A stretch of 64,000 nucleotides of DNA from Cladocopium goreaui (GCA_947184155.2 CAMXCT020000313.1:79972-143971), one strand, 5' to 3'. Shown: positions 10,909-22,622, counted from the stretch's first letter. Numbers and translations are program-made. Notes: generated by a model from the sequence alone, not told the origin.

Positions 10909-11252
10909 TGTTTTTTTGCACCCGAATCTATCCGCATTTAGGGATTGTTGCTGAACATATCTCTGCATTCTAAGCCACCAGGTTCCATCCATCGGCCATC
11001 TGGTTTCCCCAGCACAGAAAAAAAACTATGTCCCCACTTCATGGTCACTCAATATCCTAAGATCTCCTATGGTTGGAACATCCCCCATAGAGTGCTTATC
11101 CATTCACCGGTCTGATTTATAGCTGATGCTTTTTTTTGAACCTCCCAACCTACCCATGTTGACCTCCTGTTGAACGATGATGAAATCTCCAACTCATCCA
11201 CTAAGTCGTCCAAAGTGGGGACGACTAAATGATCCCATTGCGAGACGAACAG
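10909..11252. other. No gene seen
   Basis: Intron-like AT-rich DNA between two MITE-A copies. No open GC-rich island. Confidence 0.4.
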
Positions 11253-11356
11253 TACCCTCTGGTAATTTAACGTAGCTATGGAAAATGACCATTAATAGTG
11301 GATTGTCCCATTAAAAATGGTGATTTTCAATAGCTATGTTAAATTACCAGAGGGTA
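11253..11356. mobile_element. MITE-A copy
   Basis: Near-perfect palindrome, CCCTCTGGTAATTTAAC to GTTAAATTACCAGAGGG, with TA at both ends. Confidence 0.9.
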
Positions 11357-11443
11357 CCTCAGCATCTGAGAACCCCAAACCATCTCTCGTAATTTTGAGC
11401 TAGTCATAGGTAGTCTATGTTCGTTTGACCACCAGGTTTTCAC

Positions 11444-11503
11444 CATCCCAATTTTGCCTTTTGACGCGAATTCGTCGCAAATACCCCAAATCTGGGGGGA
11501 GCC
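11444..11503 (-). CDS. Putative exon E13 (60 nt)
   Basis: Acceptor GTTGCAG|GGCT and donor GGATG|GTGAAA. With the base from E14 it reads LPPDLGYLRRIRVKRQNWD. The alternative frame is GSPQIWGICDEFASKGKIGM. It sits between two MITE-A copies. Phase supports the first reading. Confidence 0.5.
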
Positions 11504-11548
11504 CTGCAACCAATTTTTAACGTTGAGCTGGTTATAGAACGTTATAGT

Positions 11549-11653
11549 CACCCTCTGGTAAACTAACATAACTATGGAAAATCACCATTTGGAATAGGTA
11601 AATCAACTGTTAATGAGCCATTTTCAATTGCTATGTTAAATTACCAGAGGGTA
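11549..11653. mobile_element. MITE-A copy
   Basis: Left end CACCCTCTGGTAAAC, right end TTACCAGAGGGTA; palindromic body with AACATAACTATGGAAAATC. Confidence 0.85.
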
Positions 11654-12010
11654 TTACACAAACACATGTGGCTATCGATCACTATACATATCCGTGTTTA
11701 GGTGTGAGAACATGCATGAATCTCAACTATGGTCAAAAAACCAGCAAAATTCATGGGCTGCTGGCTGTGGCTGTGTCAAAACCTGAGGGAATCCACTTCT
11801 GCTCACAGCAAAATAGCTGGGATCGATGTTCATCCCACCAAAAAGCGAAATCCATGGTAAACTCATCTTAAATCACCATTTCCATCTACATCAATCATCA
11901 TTTTTATCCACATGAATTTCATGGTTGAATCACCATTTCTCCATCCATTTTCCATCAACAACTATGGAAAATCACTATTTTTTACGAGGTAAATCAACAT
12001 AAATCAACTA

Positions 12011-12111
12011 TTTCTGGCAAACTAACATAACAATGGAAAATCACCATTTTCAATGAGAAAATCCACTATAAATGGTCATTTTCAATAGCTATGTTAAATT
12101 ACCAGAGGGTA
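12011..12111. mobile_element. MITE-A copy with decayed left end
   Basis: The right end TTACCAGAGGGTA is intact. The left end is reduced to TTCTGGCAAACTAACATAAC. The word TATTTCTGG occurs on both sides. Confidence 0.7.
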
Positions 12112-12140
12112 TTTCTGGCCATTTTCAAGTTCGCTATTAC

Positions 12141-12267
12141 TCCCCGAGTTCTGCACCTCGATGGTGAACTGCAGCTCCCCCAGATGTCGTTCCGCGCTCT
12201 GCTGCGCGGGGTCGCCCATGTCGCTGGCCCAGGACGGCAGCAGCCGCTGCACCGAGGATTTATAGGC
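12141..12267 (-). CDS. Putative exon E14 (127 nt)
   Basis: Acceptor GCTGCCAG|GCC and donor GGGGA|GTAATA. 42 codons: AYKSSVQRLLPSWASDMGDP, AQQSAERHLGELQFTIEVQN, SG. Good coding composition. Phase 0 from E15; one base passes to E13. A MITE-A copy begins about 30 bp beyond the donor. Confidence 0.65.
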
Positions 12268-12384
12268 CTGGCAGCCACTGTTTCTATGGAAACTGAGAAA
12301 CTATATCCCATATGCTCCATTTAAATGGTATATAAAAACCTACAAAACTGGGTGAAACTATGGAACATCATCTAAGTTATAGAG

Positions 12385-12500
12385 AAACTATATCCATAGT
12401 TTCCATATAATGTCCATATTTTCCCCATAGTTTCCATATAATGTCGATATGTTCCCCATAGTTTCCATATAATTTCCATATTTTCCATACTATGGGACAT
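12385..12500. repeat. ~37-bp tandem repeat
   Basis: Three units of CATAGTTTCCATATAATGTC followed by CATATTTTCCC-type words. Confidence 0.8.
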
Positions 12501-12589
12501 CCACTGTTTCTATGGAAACGACTGAGAAAACAATTCCTGGAAAGTATGGGAATTCAACTTGGTCCGTAACTTGGTGCATCTCGATTCAC

Positions 12590-12629
12590 CAGTGCATCTT
12601 TTGCCAACGTTACAACAGTGTCTGCGGAG
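12590..12629 (-). CDS. Putative exon E15 (40 nt)
   Basis: Acceptor TTTTCAG|CTCC and donor CACTG|GTGAAT. Reads SADTVVTLAKDAL and then E14's AYKSS in phase 0. Small, but its borders and frame agree with E14. Confidence 0.5.
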
Positions 12630-12988
12630 CTGAAAATTGGGTCGTTTTCAAATCAACCCTATAGAAGCCCTGTTTTTTTTTTATGTTTTTACCTCCAATT
12701 GAAGGCTTAAGTGCAAGTTATTCTTTAGCCCAATACTTGGATATAACAACATATCCAACATGACGCAAGTTATCAGAAAAATCCTTTACCATATCTTTAC
12801 CATATTTTACCATCATGACTGGACCCATCAGTTGATTATTTTTTTTACCTCACAGTAGTGGTTTCAACCGCAACATGAGAGTCATTTCTGGGATCAGAAA
12901 TGGGATGATCCGATGGCGTTTGTCACAAAAAGATCTGGCGTTTGTGAAGCTGTAACGGGATGGCTCATTCAAAAACGGGATTGAAATG

Positions 12989-13092
12989 TACCCTCTGGTA
13001 AACTAACATAGCTATGGAAAATCACCATTTATAGTGGATTTTCCCACTAAAAATGGCCATTTTCCATAGTTATGTTAGTTTACCAGAGGGTA
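12989..13092. mobile_element. MITE-A copy
   Basis: Complete palindrome: CCCTCTGGTAAACTAACATA and its reverse. AAATG precedes and AAATG follows the element, next to TA. Confidence 0.9.
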
Positions 13093-13411
13093 AAATGTAA
13101 TTCATCTGAACTTCAATCCCATAACGCATCCAAGTAAAGTTTATGATGTTAAACTTTACTCACGTGGAAAGATTTGAAGAGAAGTAACAAAAACAAAAAC
13201 CCAGTGGAATGGGGTCCATGCCCTGTATTTTTCCGGATGGCTCAGATTGGGGGATCTTCCGCTTCAAACTTTGGGCGTAATCATAGTCTTTTGTTATGGA
13301 AATCCAACAGTATCCATCCAAAGGTCACCCAAATGATACGGTGCAAAAAAAATAGGGATTGATATCATTGATAGGGCTTAGGGAGCCCTCCACAAGGCTT
13401 TCATGGTTGAC

Positions 13412-13538
13412 TTTTCGGGGGGGCACCCTTATTAATCCATTCTGTCCGTTGTCTTGAAACTGACCACGTGCAGATTGGGAAAGGTTCCCCAGAAGCCCCA
13501 CATGTGCTTCGACAGTGGGATCTAGTCCAAACCAAATG
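13412..13538 (-). CDS. Putative exon E16
   Basis: Acceptor CTTGAAG|C. Open for about 70 codons: IWFGLDPTVEAHVGLLGNLS, QSARGQFQDNGQNGLIRVPP, RK. The donor is uncertain (GTCAAC placed here; the frame continues past it). It does not join E15 in phase with this donor. Confidence 0.5.
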
Positions 13539-13559
13539 CTTCAAGTGGCAGCCACACTT

Positions 13560-14220
13560 AGAAGTAGATCGCTAGGAGATGTCTAAAACATCAAAATCTA
13601 TAAGTATTGGCCACGATAGGGGATGTGTAGCATATTCCGGTTTGTGGTCTTCACCCTGTTGACAAATATAGTCACCAGCCAATATTGACCGACCATTGAG
13701 GTGACCATAGCTTCCCCCAGCATCCTGAAAACAAGCATGACTGGCTGGAAAAGCATGCCAAAGCTATAGTTTTTTCATGAGAAAATCAACATAATTCGAC
13801 ATAATTGGGAATTACCATGGAATTATCATGGATGATATTGATTGATATTGTAGAAGTTGTAGAATCCAAACAGAAAGAGCACCCATGGTTTCGGCTGATG
13901 CTTTCAACGTTTCAAGCCAGTTTGAGAAGTGACCTGGTCACAGCCGGGTCTTAGATATTTGGACATCAAAAGCCACATCATTTTTGCCACATCTATAGAG
14001 TCATATGAGTCATGTGGTAATACCATAATTGGGGACATATGGCCAAATCATTACACATCATATCATAGCATAATTTGGCACATCAAATAGGGCTACCCGG
14101 CTACCCCCAGTCATCATCTTTTTCAAGAGGGAAAACTTCCGATTGTTTCATGCAAACTCTCCAGAGAACTTGGGATACCCCAAGTTAACTTAGCGCAAAA
14201 AAATTGGGCTTCCCATCATC
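13560..14220. other. No gene seen
   Basis: AT-rich intron-like DNA. No repeat family recognised apart from scattered CATATCAT words. No supported exon. Confidence 0.4.
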
Positions 14221-14221
14221 C

Positions 14222-14303
14222 ATCCAACTGTTCCCAGCATCCAACAGCTCCCGAAATGTCGACCTCCACTTCCTGCTGCAGCAGATCGATCTTCTCTTGG
14301 ATC
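14222..14303 (-). CDS. Putative exon E17
   Basis: Acceptor CTTTGAG|GATC. The frame IQEKIDLLQQEVEVDISGAV then GCWEQLD has a heptad-like pattern (I..I..L..V) suggesting a coiled coil. The exit donor is not clear. Another frame is open but Ser/Gly-rich. Confidence 0.5.
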
Positions 14304-14819
14304 CTCAAAGGTCCACCTCAAACACGACAAATCCCCGAAACCATGGGAAAATCTAGGGGAAAACACATGGAAACATATGGACAAAAGCCACTAGCATATG
14401 GAGGTTTAGTGATAGTGGGAACATCGTCTGTAAATATGGGCGGTACTATGGTGGTACTGTATGGTATGCGTTTCATTACCGGGTACTATGATGTTTCATA
14501 GGTGTATATATATATTTATATGTGTATTGGGGATAGTTCACCACCAATCATACGCCTGGCTGCCTATGTCATGGGAATAAGATGATTCGGGGTGATTCTT
14601 CATGGAGATGACCAACAAAAATACCGTGGATCCCTCGTGGATTTTGGTCATCGAAGATGTACAAAAACCATCAAAAACCAACTGTTTTTTCCATCATTTC
14701 CACCGTTTTTTCCAAGATTTTTTGTATGTTTCTTAAGTGAGAAAATTGATAGACCTCAATTGGCTTTGGATAAAAAGAGGACGATGGCAGGTCACCTGGA
14801 TGGAGTTCATAGGTTTTGG

Positions 14820-15000
14820 TCACAGTAGTCATTGGGGAAATGGTGCCACAAATTCAATAGGCACTGGAAAACTGGGACACGGACATTGCTTCTTTCGGAC
14901 GCGTATTGTTCACACACATCTGTTGAACGAACTTGTAGTTTTTTCATCGCGATTCTGCTCGCATTGGGATTCATTCTTGATCTGCTTAGTCTGAGGTGCT
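14820..15000 (-). CDS. Possible exon, frame unresolved
   Basis: Minus-strand frames read SRSRMNPNASRIAMKKLQVR or QIKNESQCEQNRDEKTTSSF. No decisive splice borders, and base composition is closer to the introns than for the other exons. Confidence 0.3.
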
Positions 15001-15016
15001 CCACCTTTTTTCTGAT

Positions 15017-15124
15017 CTGGTTGGTGGTTTCAACCTACCCCTTCTGAAAAATGATGGAGTTCGTCAAATGGGATTATTATTCTCAACTGAATGGGAAAAA
15101 AACATGTTCCAAACCACCAACCAG
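15017..15124. mobile_element. MITE-B copy
   Basis: Full inverted ends; right side runs into ATATCTCATTAACC and a short decamer array. Confidence 0.85.
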
Positions 15125-15126
15125 AT

Positions 15127-15216
15127 ATCTCATTAACCAGCATTAACCATTATTAACCACTATTAACCATTATTAACCACTATTATCTCATTAACCATTA
15201 TTAACCACCATTATTG
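15127..15216. repeat. TTAACCATTA/TTAACCACTA array (short)
   Basis: About eight units directly 3' of MITE-B, ending next to exon E19's donor side. Confidence 0.85.
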
Positions 15217-15243
15217 TAATGATCCTTTGCTGACCTGCTCAAC

Positions 15244-15357
15244 CCCAGAGTTTCCCGTTGAACCACAGCGGTTGTCGCGGCACCGCGCTGGGTCATCTTC
15301 TTGACCTCGATAAATGCCGACATGCTCCGGGCGGACACCAGGCGGATGTTTGATTTC
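15244..15357 (-). CDS. Putative exon E19
   Basis: Reads SNIRLVSARSMSAFIEVKKM, TQRGAATTAVVQRETLG and ends at a GG|GTTGAGC donor. The acceptor is not obvious (no AG just upstream). The 38 bp around the donor recur at 25348-25386. Confidence 0.5.
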
Positions 15358-15606
15358 AAGCCATGCGTATAATAAATAGATACACATGAAAATATATATC
15401 TCAAATAATCATATAATCTATGTATATATATATAATTCTATATATTTATAGTATGTTAATACATGTTAATACATATTCATATATCATATGAGATATGCAC
15501 CCGAATTTGGCAACTCTCTACATCTCACTTGGATGGGAGTAGCTGATGGCATCCCATGCGAAACATCTCATGGAGTCCCTCCCACGACTGTCATGGTTAT
15601 ATCCCT

Positions 15607-15724
15607 TACCCTCTGGTAAACGTTTACATAACTATGGAAAGATCCACCATTTTGTAGCTGGGAAAATCCACTATTTCGACTGGGCCATTTTCAATAGCAA
15701 ACTGTTAGTCATTACCAGAGGGTA
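15607..15724. mobile_element. MITE-A copy
   Basis: CCCTCTGGTAAACG left, TTACCAGAGGG right, TA on both sides; body includes CTGGGAAAATCCAC. Confidence 0.85.
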
Positions 15725-16219
15725 CATTTCCCATCAACAAACACATGTAGTTTATTGTAGTTTAGGATATCATATGGCCAAACCATTAACTCATCAACCC
15801 ATGGCAATATGCTTGGGATGATTACCTTTACTTACCAGCTATGATTTACAGTGAGGTCCCTGTGAAGTCGCGGTGACGAAATAAAAAATGCCCAGCACTA
15901 TTCAACATATTCCACTTATGTCCAATGTGTATGCCTATATAATTGAATACACAAAACTTGTGTTTCAAGCTGCATTGAAAACATTCAATTTTCTTGGTTC
16001 TGCATATTAAACCTATTACACCCTCCAGCAAATTAACATAGACTCTGCCAAATAGGTTTTTTTCAAGATTCGTTTCCACTAAATTTTGATAAATTTTGAC
16101 TATTTCAGAGTCGAAAGCTAATTTTTGCATATTTCATCACATTTCATCATACTTCTGAAAAGGATCCCAATTTGCAGGTGAAATTTCCCATGAAAATTCC
16201 GGGACAAAACCACCAACAC

Positions 16220-16317
16220 CATCGTTCGAAGCACCGCGGCACGAGTTTGCGATTCAGCTCCTCAAGTGCTTGGCGTTCGGCGATGACACGCTGCAGCTGA
16301 AAGATGTACAGCACGTC
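16220..16317 (-). CDS. Putative exon E20 (98 nt)
   Basis: Acceptor CCCAAG|GAC, donor GATG|GTGTTG. 32 codons: DVLYIFQLQRVIAERQALEE, LNRKLVPRCFER. Helical, Leu/Glu/Arg-rich, likely coiled coil or linker helix. Phase 0 from E21. Confidence 0.6.
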
Positions 16318-16536
16318 CTTGGGGCAATGGTGATATCAGCTGGTGATATTTCAAGGTATCCTCTAGGATTGATGGTGAAGGGAAACAAATACATGCTATA
16401 CAAAAATATGGATGCAACAAACAGTGGGATTCATGATGATTGATAGGGAGTATCATATGGTATAATCATATCACCATGATATATATATATATATTATATA
16501 CCATGATATGATTCTATATGGTATATGATATATGAT

Positions 16537-16612
16537 TACCCTTTGGTAATCAGACATGGCTGGCTGGGCAATCCCCGATTTTCCATTTGCCATGTTTGAT
16601 TACCAAAGGGCA
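16537..16612. mobile_element. Short MITE-A-like palindrome
   Basis: CCCTTTGGTAATCA left and TTGATTACCAAAGGG right around a different core (GGCTGGCTGGGC). Related cores at 37911-38025. Confidence 0.6.
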
Positions 16613-17146
16613 AATGAATGACATATACCATTTTCGTGGGACAAATGGAACATGTGTGTGACAAGTTCTCCAAGTATAAGACAAATCCACTTGGAAGATG
16701 TAGGTGGACGCCGACCGTGGATAATCTTATCCCATAATTTGTTTTAAAACAATGATGGAACACCTGGAAAAACCATACATGTCGCGGAAAATCTGGATAT
16801 CCTAGTAAGGTATACGGATAAATACTTGTATAAACAATATTCCACAATAATCCACAATAATGCTAATATGTGCTAATCACATATCCTGCAATTCCATTAT
16901 TGAAAACATGAACAATTTGATTCATAAATGGGAAACTTGCAGGGTCCCACACCAATCTGGACCGGTTTCATCTCAACTGCGTATGGTTCAGAATTGGGCG
17001 CCCTGAAAAATGGATGATTGATGCTATGAAAATGCTCAGATCATTTCAGATCCGTGTTTCCCTGGAAGTGTCAGGGAATAGAAAACCTAACATAACCTAA
17101 ATCCATGACTATATACGTTATTCACCATATTATACACGTACATACA

Positions 17147-17252
17147 CTGGTTGGTGGTTGAGCCACCCCTCTGAAAAATATGAAAGTCAGTTGGGATGAT
17201 GACATTCCCAATATGGAAAGTCATAAAATTCATGTTCCAAACCACCAACCAG
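17147..17252. mobile_element. MITE-B copy
   Basis: Full-length with clean 14-bp ends; lies against a truncated MITE-A. Confidence 0.85.
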
Positions 17253-17256
17253 ATTT

Positions 17257-17354
17257 GTATAGCAATTGAAAATGGCCCAGTCGAAATAGTTGATTTTCCC
17301 AGCTACAAAATGGGTGGATCCTTCCATAGTTTTTTGTATCTTTACCAGAGGGTA
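17257..17354. mobile_element. MITE-A truncated on the left
   Basis: Body and right end (TTTACCAGAGGGTA) present. The left terminus is missing where MITE-B abuts, so MITE-B probably inserted into or replaced it. Confidence 0.7.
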
Positions 17355-17401
17355 AATCCTATTAAATCCCATTAAACCACCATAAAATCCCATTAGTTTA
17401 C

Positions 17402-17487
17402 CAAAGAAATCACGATCCCAGTCCCATGGCGTCCAATCGACTTTCCGGATGGCATCTTGCAAAGCTTTTCGTTCTGCTTGACAGGAC
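17402..17487 (-). CDS. Putative exon E21 (86 nt)
   Basis: Acceptor TTCTGAG|GTCC, donor TTTG|GTAAAC. In phase with E20 it reads PVKQNEKLCKMPSGKSIGRH and GTGIVISL. The other open frame, SCQAERKALQDAIRKVDWTP, also looks coding, so the frame is not settled. Confidence 0.5.
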
Positions 17488-17686
17488 CTCAGAAAAGGCG
17501 CCGTATCGCCGAATCGGCCATGACGGCAGTGGACCATTCAAAAAGTAGGACTTGCATCAACACGTGGACTTGGGGACAAAATGATCCAAATTTCCAAGTT
17601 TTCATGTTCATGAAAATTATGTTCGTGTTGGAAATTTCGCCACAGTCACCAACCAAAATTAAGAATGCACTGAACAGGACGCTCAC

Positions 17687-17730
17687 TTGGGTCGCGGTTG
17701 CCCGGCGACCGCCTGCGTTACCAGCACGAT
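17687..17730 (-). CDS. Putative exon E22 (44 nt)
   Basis: Acceptor CCTCCAG|ATC and canonical donor CCCAA|GTGAGC. Reads IVLVTQAVAGQPRPK. Joining to E21 would favour E21's SCQAERK frame, in conflict with E20. One of the three borders must differ. Confidence 0.4.
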
Positions 17731-18055
17731 CTGGAGGCAACCCATTTGGGCAAATCATAACATTCGGGGAGCCATCTCTCAACGATGATTTCGATTTGCC
17801 TATATACAAGATTTGGTTAGGGGTGCAGAATTTTTTGTTTGTGTGTTTTTTTTGTTTTTCAGTCTGGGGCACTTTTCCTTGCTATTAGCTACATGTTGGA
17901 GCAAAAACCTGTACTTTGCTAAATTTTGGAGCTAAAATTTGCCATGGGTTCAATGGATCTTTCCATAGTTTCAATCGATTTTTCCATGCATAACATACAC
18001 CTGGTGAACATGTAGAATATAGGTTGAAGCACAACTGTGTTGGGTCTAAATAGTG

Positions 18056-18945
18056 GCATTGGTTGCTATCATCGTGTTGGTTGGTTTAGGGTTTATTTAG
18101 GGTTGGTTTAGGGTTTATTTAGGGTTGGTGTAGGTTCATTTAGGGTTGGTTTAGGGTTTATTTAGGGTAGGTTTAGGGTTTATTTAAAGTTGGTTTAGGG
18201 TTTATTTAGGGTTGGTTTAGGGTTTATTTTGGGTTGGTTTATGGTTGGTTTAGGGTCATTTAGGTTTGGTTTAGGGCTTATTTAGGGTTGGTGTAGGTTC
18301 ATTTAGGGTTGGCTTGGGGTTTATTTAGGGTAGGTTTAGGGTTTATTTAAAGTTGGTTTAGGGTTTATTTAGGGTGTATTTAAGGTTTATTTAGTGTTGG
18401 TTTAGGGTTTATTCAGGGTTATTTGGGGTTGGTTTAGGGTTTATTGAGGGTTATTTAGGGTTGGTTTAGGGTTTATTGAGGGTTATTTAGGGTTGGTTTA
18501 GGGTTTATTCAGGGTTATTTAGGGTTGGTTTAGCGTTTATTTAGGTTTGGTTTAGGGTTTATTTAGGGTTGGTGTAGGGTTTGTTTAAAGTTGGTTTAGG
18601 GTTTATTCAGGGTTGGTTTAGGGTTTTTTCAGGGTTGGTTTAGGGTTTATTTAGGGTTGGTTTAGAGTTTATTTAAGGTTTATTTAGTGTTGGTTTAGGG
18701 TTTATTCAGGGTTATTTAGGGTTGGTTTAGGGTTTATTTAGTTTAGGGTTGGTTTAGGGTTTATTTAGGGTTGGTTATGTCGGGTTGGTTTAGGTTTTCT
18801 TTAGGGTTGGTTCACGGTTTATTTAAGGGCTTATTTAGGGTTGGTGTAGGTTCATTTAGGGTTGGTTTGGGGTTTATTTAGGGTAGGTTTAGGGTCTATT
18901 TAAAGTCTGTTGAGGGTTGGATTAAGGTACATGTAGGGATACAAG
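18056..18945 (+). repeat. TTTAGGG-like degenerate array
   Basis: About 890 bp of TTTAGGGTTGG and TTTAGGGTTTATT units with point changes. The heptamer TTTAGGG is the plant-type telomere unit also reported from dinoflagellates. Here it is interspersed with TTGG/TTAT and is internal, so telomere-like rather than telomeric. Confidence 0.85.
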
Positions 18946-18954
18946 GTGTGTATA

Positions 18955-19268
18955 TAAAGATAGATAGATAGATTAGATAGATTAGATAGATTAGGTAGAT
19001 AAGATAGATTAGATAGATAGATAGATAGATAGATGGATGGATGGATGGATAGATAAATAGATTAGATAGATTAGATAGATTAGGTAGATTAGATAGATTA
19101 GATAGATAGATTAGATAGATTAGATAGATTAGATAGATTAGATAGATTAGATAGATAGTTTAGATAAATTAAATAGATTAGATATATAAGATCAGATTAG
19201 ATAAGGTAAGATTAGGTTAGATTAGATTGGATTAGATTAGGTTAGATTAGATAGGTAGATAGATAGAT

Positions 19269-19305
<37 letters not shown>

Positions 19306-19312
19306 GTAAAGT
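18955..19312. repeat. GATA/GATTA microsatellite
   Basis: AGATAGATTAGATAGATT units, a GGAT stretch, then pure (GATA)n at the end. Follows the telomere-like array directly. Confidence 0.9.
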
Positions 19313-19990
19313 ATGGTAACGCCACAAAAGCCACACACCCACAAAAGCCACACAAAAGCCACAAAATCAGGCTGGAAAACAAAAAAAAACACAAATAACA
19401 CCAAACAAATAGCCCTCCTTCGGTTAATGCCGAATGGTTTTCGTTTATATCTGGGGGTCAAGGACTGTGGACCCGTGTTCCCTCCACGTTGCTGGTGCTG
19501 TGTGTTTTTGCACATTTACATTGGAATTGCCGCGTAAATGATGGCAACGTTCAAAGAATGTGATTTCTGGCGGGTACAATGTTGCATTTGGCGGCATTTC
19601 AGCTGTAGAATGTCAGGTTGCGCCACAGGCGCAGGTGCAAAATGTGCAAAACTTCCGACGCTTTTTGACTGGCTGAAGTGATGTCTCTCTCAGATGATTT
19701 CTTTTGGTCGTGGCCGATGCAACGCGCCAGGGGGATTTCGATGTTCAGCAATGTGTGCCAAGCGCAATACATTATGAGAATGTCATATTATCTGGCAGGC
19801 GCAATATCTGGCGATGTTTCGGCAGGTGTCGAATGGCATTTTGCGCGGCACGCGCATTTGGTCAACAGGTAACAGCTCCAGAGTCCAAGATCAGCTCAGG
19901 AATGTTCAAAATAATTATGCTGCATGCATTTGTTTTGCTGCAGCTTTGGCAGATGGAACCGTAGTGACATGGGAAGATCTAAAGTATTCT
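19313..19990. other. No exon assigned
   Basis: Mixed composition with GC-rich patches at 19600-19870. Several plus-strand frames are open there but lack splice borders, and I could not find a convincing minus frame. Confidence 0.35.
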
Positions 19991-19994
19991 TGCA

Positions 19995-20165
19995 TGCTTT
20001 CATTCAGTCATTCTTTCATTCATTCTTTTATTCATTCTTTTATTCAGTCATTCTTTCATTCATTGATTCTTTCAGCCATTCCTTGCATTCCTTGCATTCC
20101 TTCTTTACTTCCTTCCTTCCTTCATTCCATCCTTCATTGCGCCTTTCATTCGTTGATTTCTTCCT
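19995..20165. repeat. TTCATTC-rich pyrimidine repeat
   Basis: TTCATTCATTCTTT and CCTTGCATT tandem words over 170 bp. Confidence 0.85.
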
Positions 20166-20343
20166 GGCAAAGTTTCAACATATCACCATCCCAAAAAAGG
20201 TCATCTTCGTTCTAGTTGTCACATCTTTTCCAAACTTACCGGTCCCTTTTCATCCTTTTCCGGCCACTATCTGGTAGTATATTCATAGTAGATCTATAGT
20301 TTATCCAATTTTTTTTGGCTCCCAAGAAACATTGCCAGCCAAC

Positions 20344-20466
20344 CCCCTCCACTTCTCCGCCGTCTGCGACCGTGCCGCTGGCCGGCCACCTGATCGAAGG
20401 CGTTCAGCGCGAAGAGTTCTGTCTGCTCCGCCAGGGAGCCCAGCAGAATGGGACGCTGGGAGGTGC
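20344..20466 (-). CDS. Putative exon E23 (123 nt)
   Basis: Acceptor GTCCCAG|GCACC and donor GGAGGGG|GTTGGC. Reads TSQRPILLGSLAEQTELFAL, NAFDQVAGQRHGRRRRRSGG. The first half is convincing; the Arg-run end may be past the true donor. Confidence 0.55.
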
Positions 20467-20809
20467 CTGGGACGTCGATGCCATGGATGCCATGAATGCC
20501 ATGTTTTTGTGGCTTCCAAGGGGGTGAAAATATGGGTAAAAGATCTTGGATCTCTTTAAGAACCTGAGATTAGTTCAACATAATGAAGAACTGTTAGAAA
20601 ATCAGAAAAACCTAAAGAATATCCCCAACAGCAACAACGACATGAAAAAGTCAACAAATGTTTGTCGGAATGATGTTTGAGAGCTGTTTGAGATAAACCG
20701 AGATAAATCTTTGATTGACCATCAGTCGGGAACAACAAAAAATTGCTTGGACACCTGTGCCTGGACACCTTGCTTGCAAATCTGTTCCTGGGATCATTGC
20801 TGGGAACCT

Positions 20810-22622
20810 TTGCGTGGTAACCTCGCTTGGGAACCTGTTATTGGTAACCTGTTCCTGGAAACCTGTTGTTGGAAACCTTGCTTGGGGACCTTGCTTGCGA
20901 ACTTGTTCTTTGGCAAGCTTGCTTGGAAACCTGTTCTTGGAACCCTTGTTTGGCAACCTGTTCTTGGGAACCTGTTCCTGGGAACCTTTGGGAATCTTTG
21001 GAAACGTGTTCCCGGGAACGTTTGGGAACCTTGCTTGGGAACCTTGGGAACCTGCTCTTGGGAACCTTCGGGAATCTTTGGGAACCTTTTTCTTCGGAAC
21101 CTTTGGGAACCTTGCTTGGGAATCTTTCCTGGGAACCTTTGCGAACCTTGCTTGGGAACCTGGTTTGGGAACCTTTGGGAACCTTGCTTGAGAACCTTGC
21201 TTGGGAACCTTGCTTGGAAACCTTGATTGGGAACTTTGCTTGGAAACCTTTGGGAAGCTTGCTTGGGAAGCTTGCTTGGGAAGCTTGCTTGGGAAGCTTG
21301 CTTGGGAAGCTTGCTTGGGAACCTGCTCTTGGGAACCTGCTCTTGCGAACCTGTTCTTGGGAACCTTTGGAATCTTTGGGAACCTGTTGCTTGGGAACCT
21401 CTCTGTGAGAACCTTGGGAACCTTCTGCTGGGAAAGTTTGGGAACCTTGCTTGGGAACCTCTGGGAACGGGAAACTTGCCTGGAAACCTTGCTTCGGAAT
21501 TGCTTGGAAACCTTGCTTGGGAACCCGCTCTTGGGATCCTTTGGGAATCTTTGGGAACCTCTTCTGGGAACCTTTGGGAACCTTGCTTGGAAACCGCTTG
21601 GGAACCTTGCTTCGGAACCTTGCTTGGGAACCTTGCTGGGGGACCTTGCTTGGGGACCTTGCTTGGGAACCTTGCTTGGGAACCTCTTCCTGGCAACCTT
21701 GCTTGGGAACCTTGCTTGGGAACCTCTTCCTGGGAACCTCTTCCTGGGAACCTCTTTCTGGGAACCTTTGCGAACCTTGCTGGGGGACCTTGCTTGGGAA
21801 CCTCTTCCTGGGAACCTCTTCCTGGGAACCTCTTCCTGGGAACCTTTGCGAACCTTGCTGGGGGACCTTGCTTGGGAACCTCTTCCTGGGAACCTCTTCC
21901 TGGGAACCTCTTCCTGGGAACCTTTGCGAACCTTGCTGGGGGACCTTGCTTGGGAACCTCTTCCTGGGAACCTCTTCCTGGGAACTTTTTCCTGGGAACC
22001 TCTTCCTGGGAACCTTTGCGAACCTTGCTGGGGGACCTTGCTTGGGAACCTCTTGGGAACCCTTGGGAACTTGGAACCTTGCTTCCTTGGGAACCTCTTC
22101 CTGGGAACCTTTGGGAACCTTGCTTGGAAACCGCTTGGGAACCTTGCTTCGGAACTGCTTGGGACCTTGCTGGGGGACCTTGCTTGGGGACCTTGGGAAC
22201 CTTGCTTGGGAACCTTCTTGGGAACCCTTGGGAAACCTCTTCCTGGGAACCTCTTCCTGGGAACCTTTGCGAACCTTGCTGGGGGACCTTGCTTGGGAAC
22301 CTCTTCCTGGGAACCTCTTCCTGGGAACCTCTTCCTGGGAACCTTTGCGAACCTTGCTGGGGGACCTTGCTTGGGAACCTCTTCCTGGGAACCTCTTCCT
22401 GGGAACTTTTTCCTGGGAACCTCTTCCTGGGAACCTTTGCGAACCTTGCTGGGGGACCTTGCTTGGGAACCTCTTCCTGGGAACCTCTTCCTGGGAACCT
22501 CTTCCTGGGAACCTTTGCGCCCCTTGCTGGGGGACCTTGCTTGGGGACCTTGCTTGGGAACCTTGCTTGGGAACCTTGCTTGGGAACCTTGCTTGGGAAC
22601 CTCTTCCTGGGAACCTGGGAAC
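20810..22622. repeat. 1.8-kb minisatellite of 13/14-bp units
   Basis: Built from CTTGCTTGGGAAC (13 bp) and CTCTTCCTGGGAAC (14 bp) units plus larger higher-order repeats (for instance the 21775-22030 pattern recurs at 22270-22480). Five frames stay open for hundreds of codons because the unit lacks stops. I treat these as non-coding. It starts exactly at exon E24's donor. Confidence 0.9.

Noticed and set aside
20303-20330. Relic of a dinoflagellate spliced leader (TTTTTTGGCTC then AAG)
   Set aside because: The 5' half of the leader is missing and two extra Cs interrupt it. T-rich DNA makes this likely by chance.
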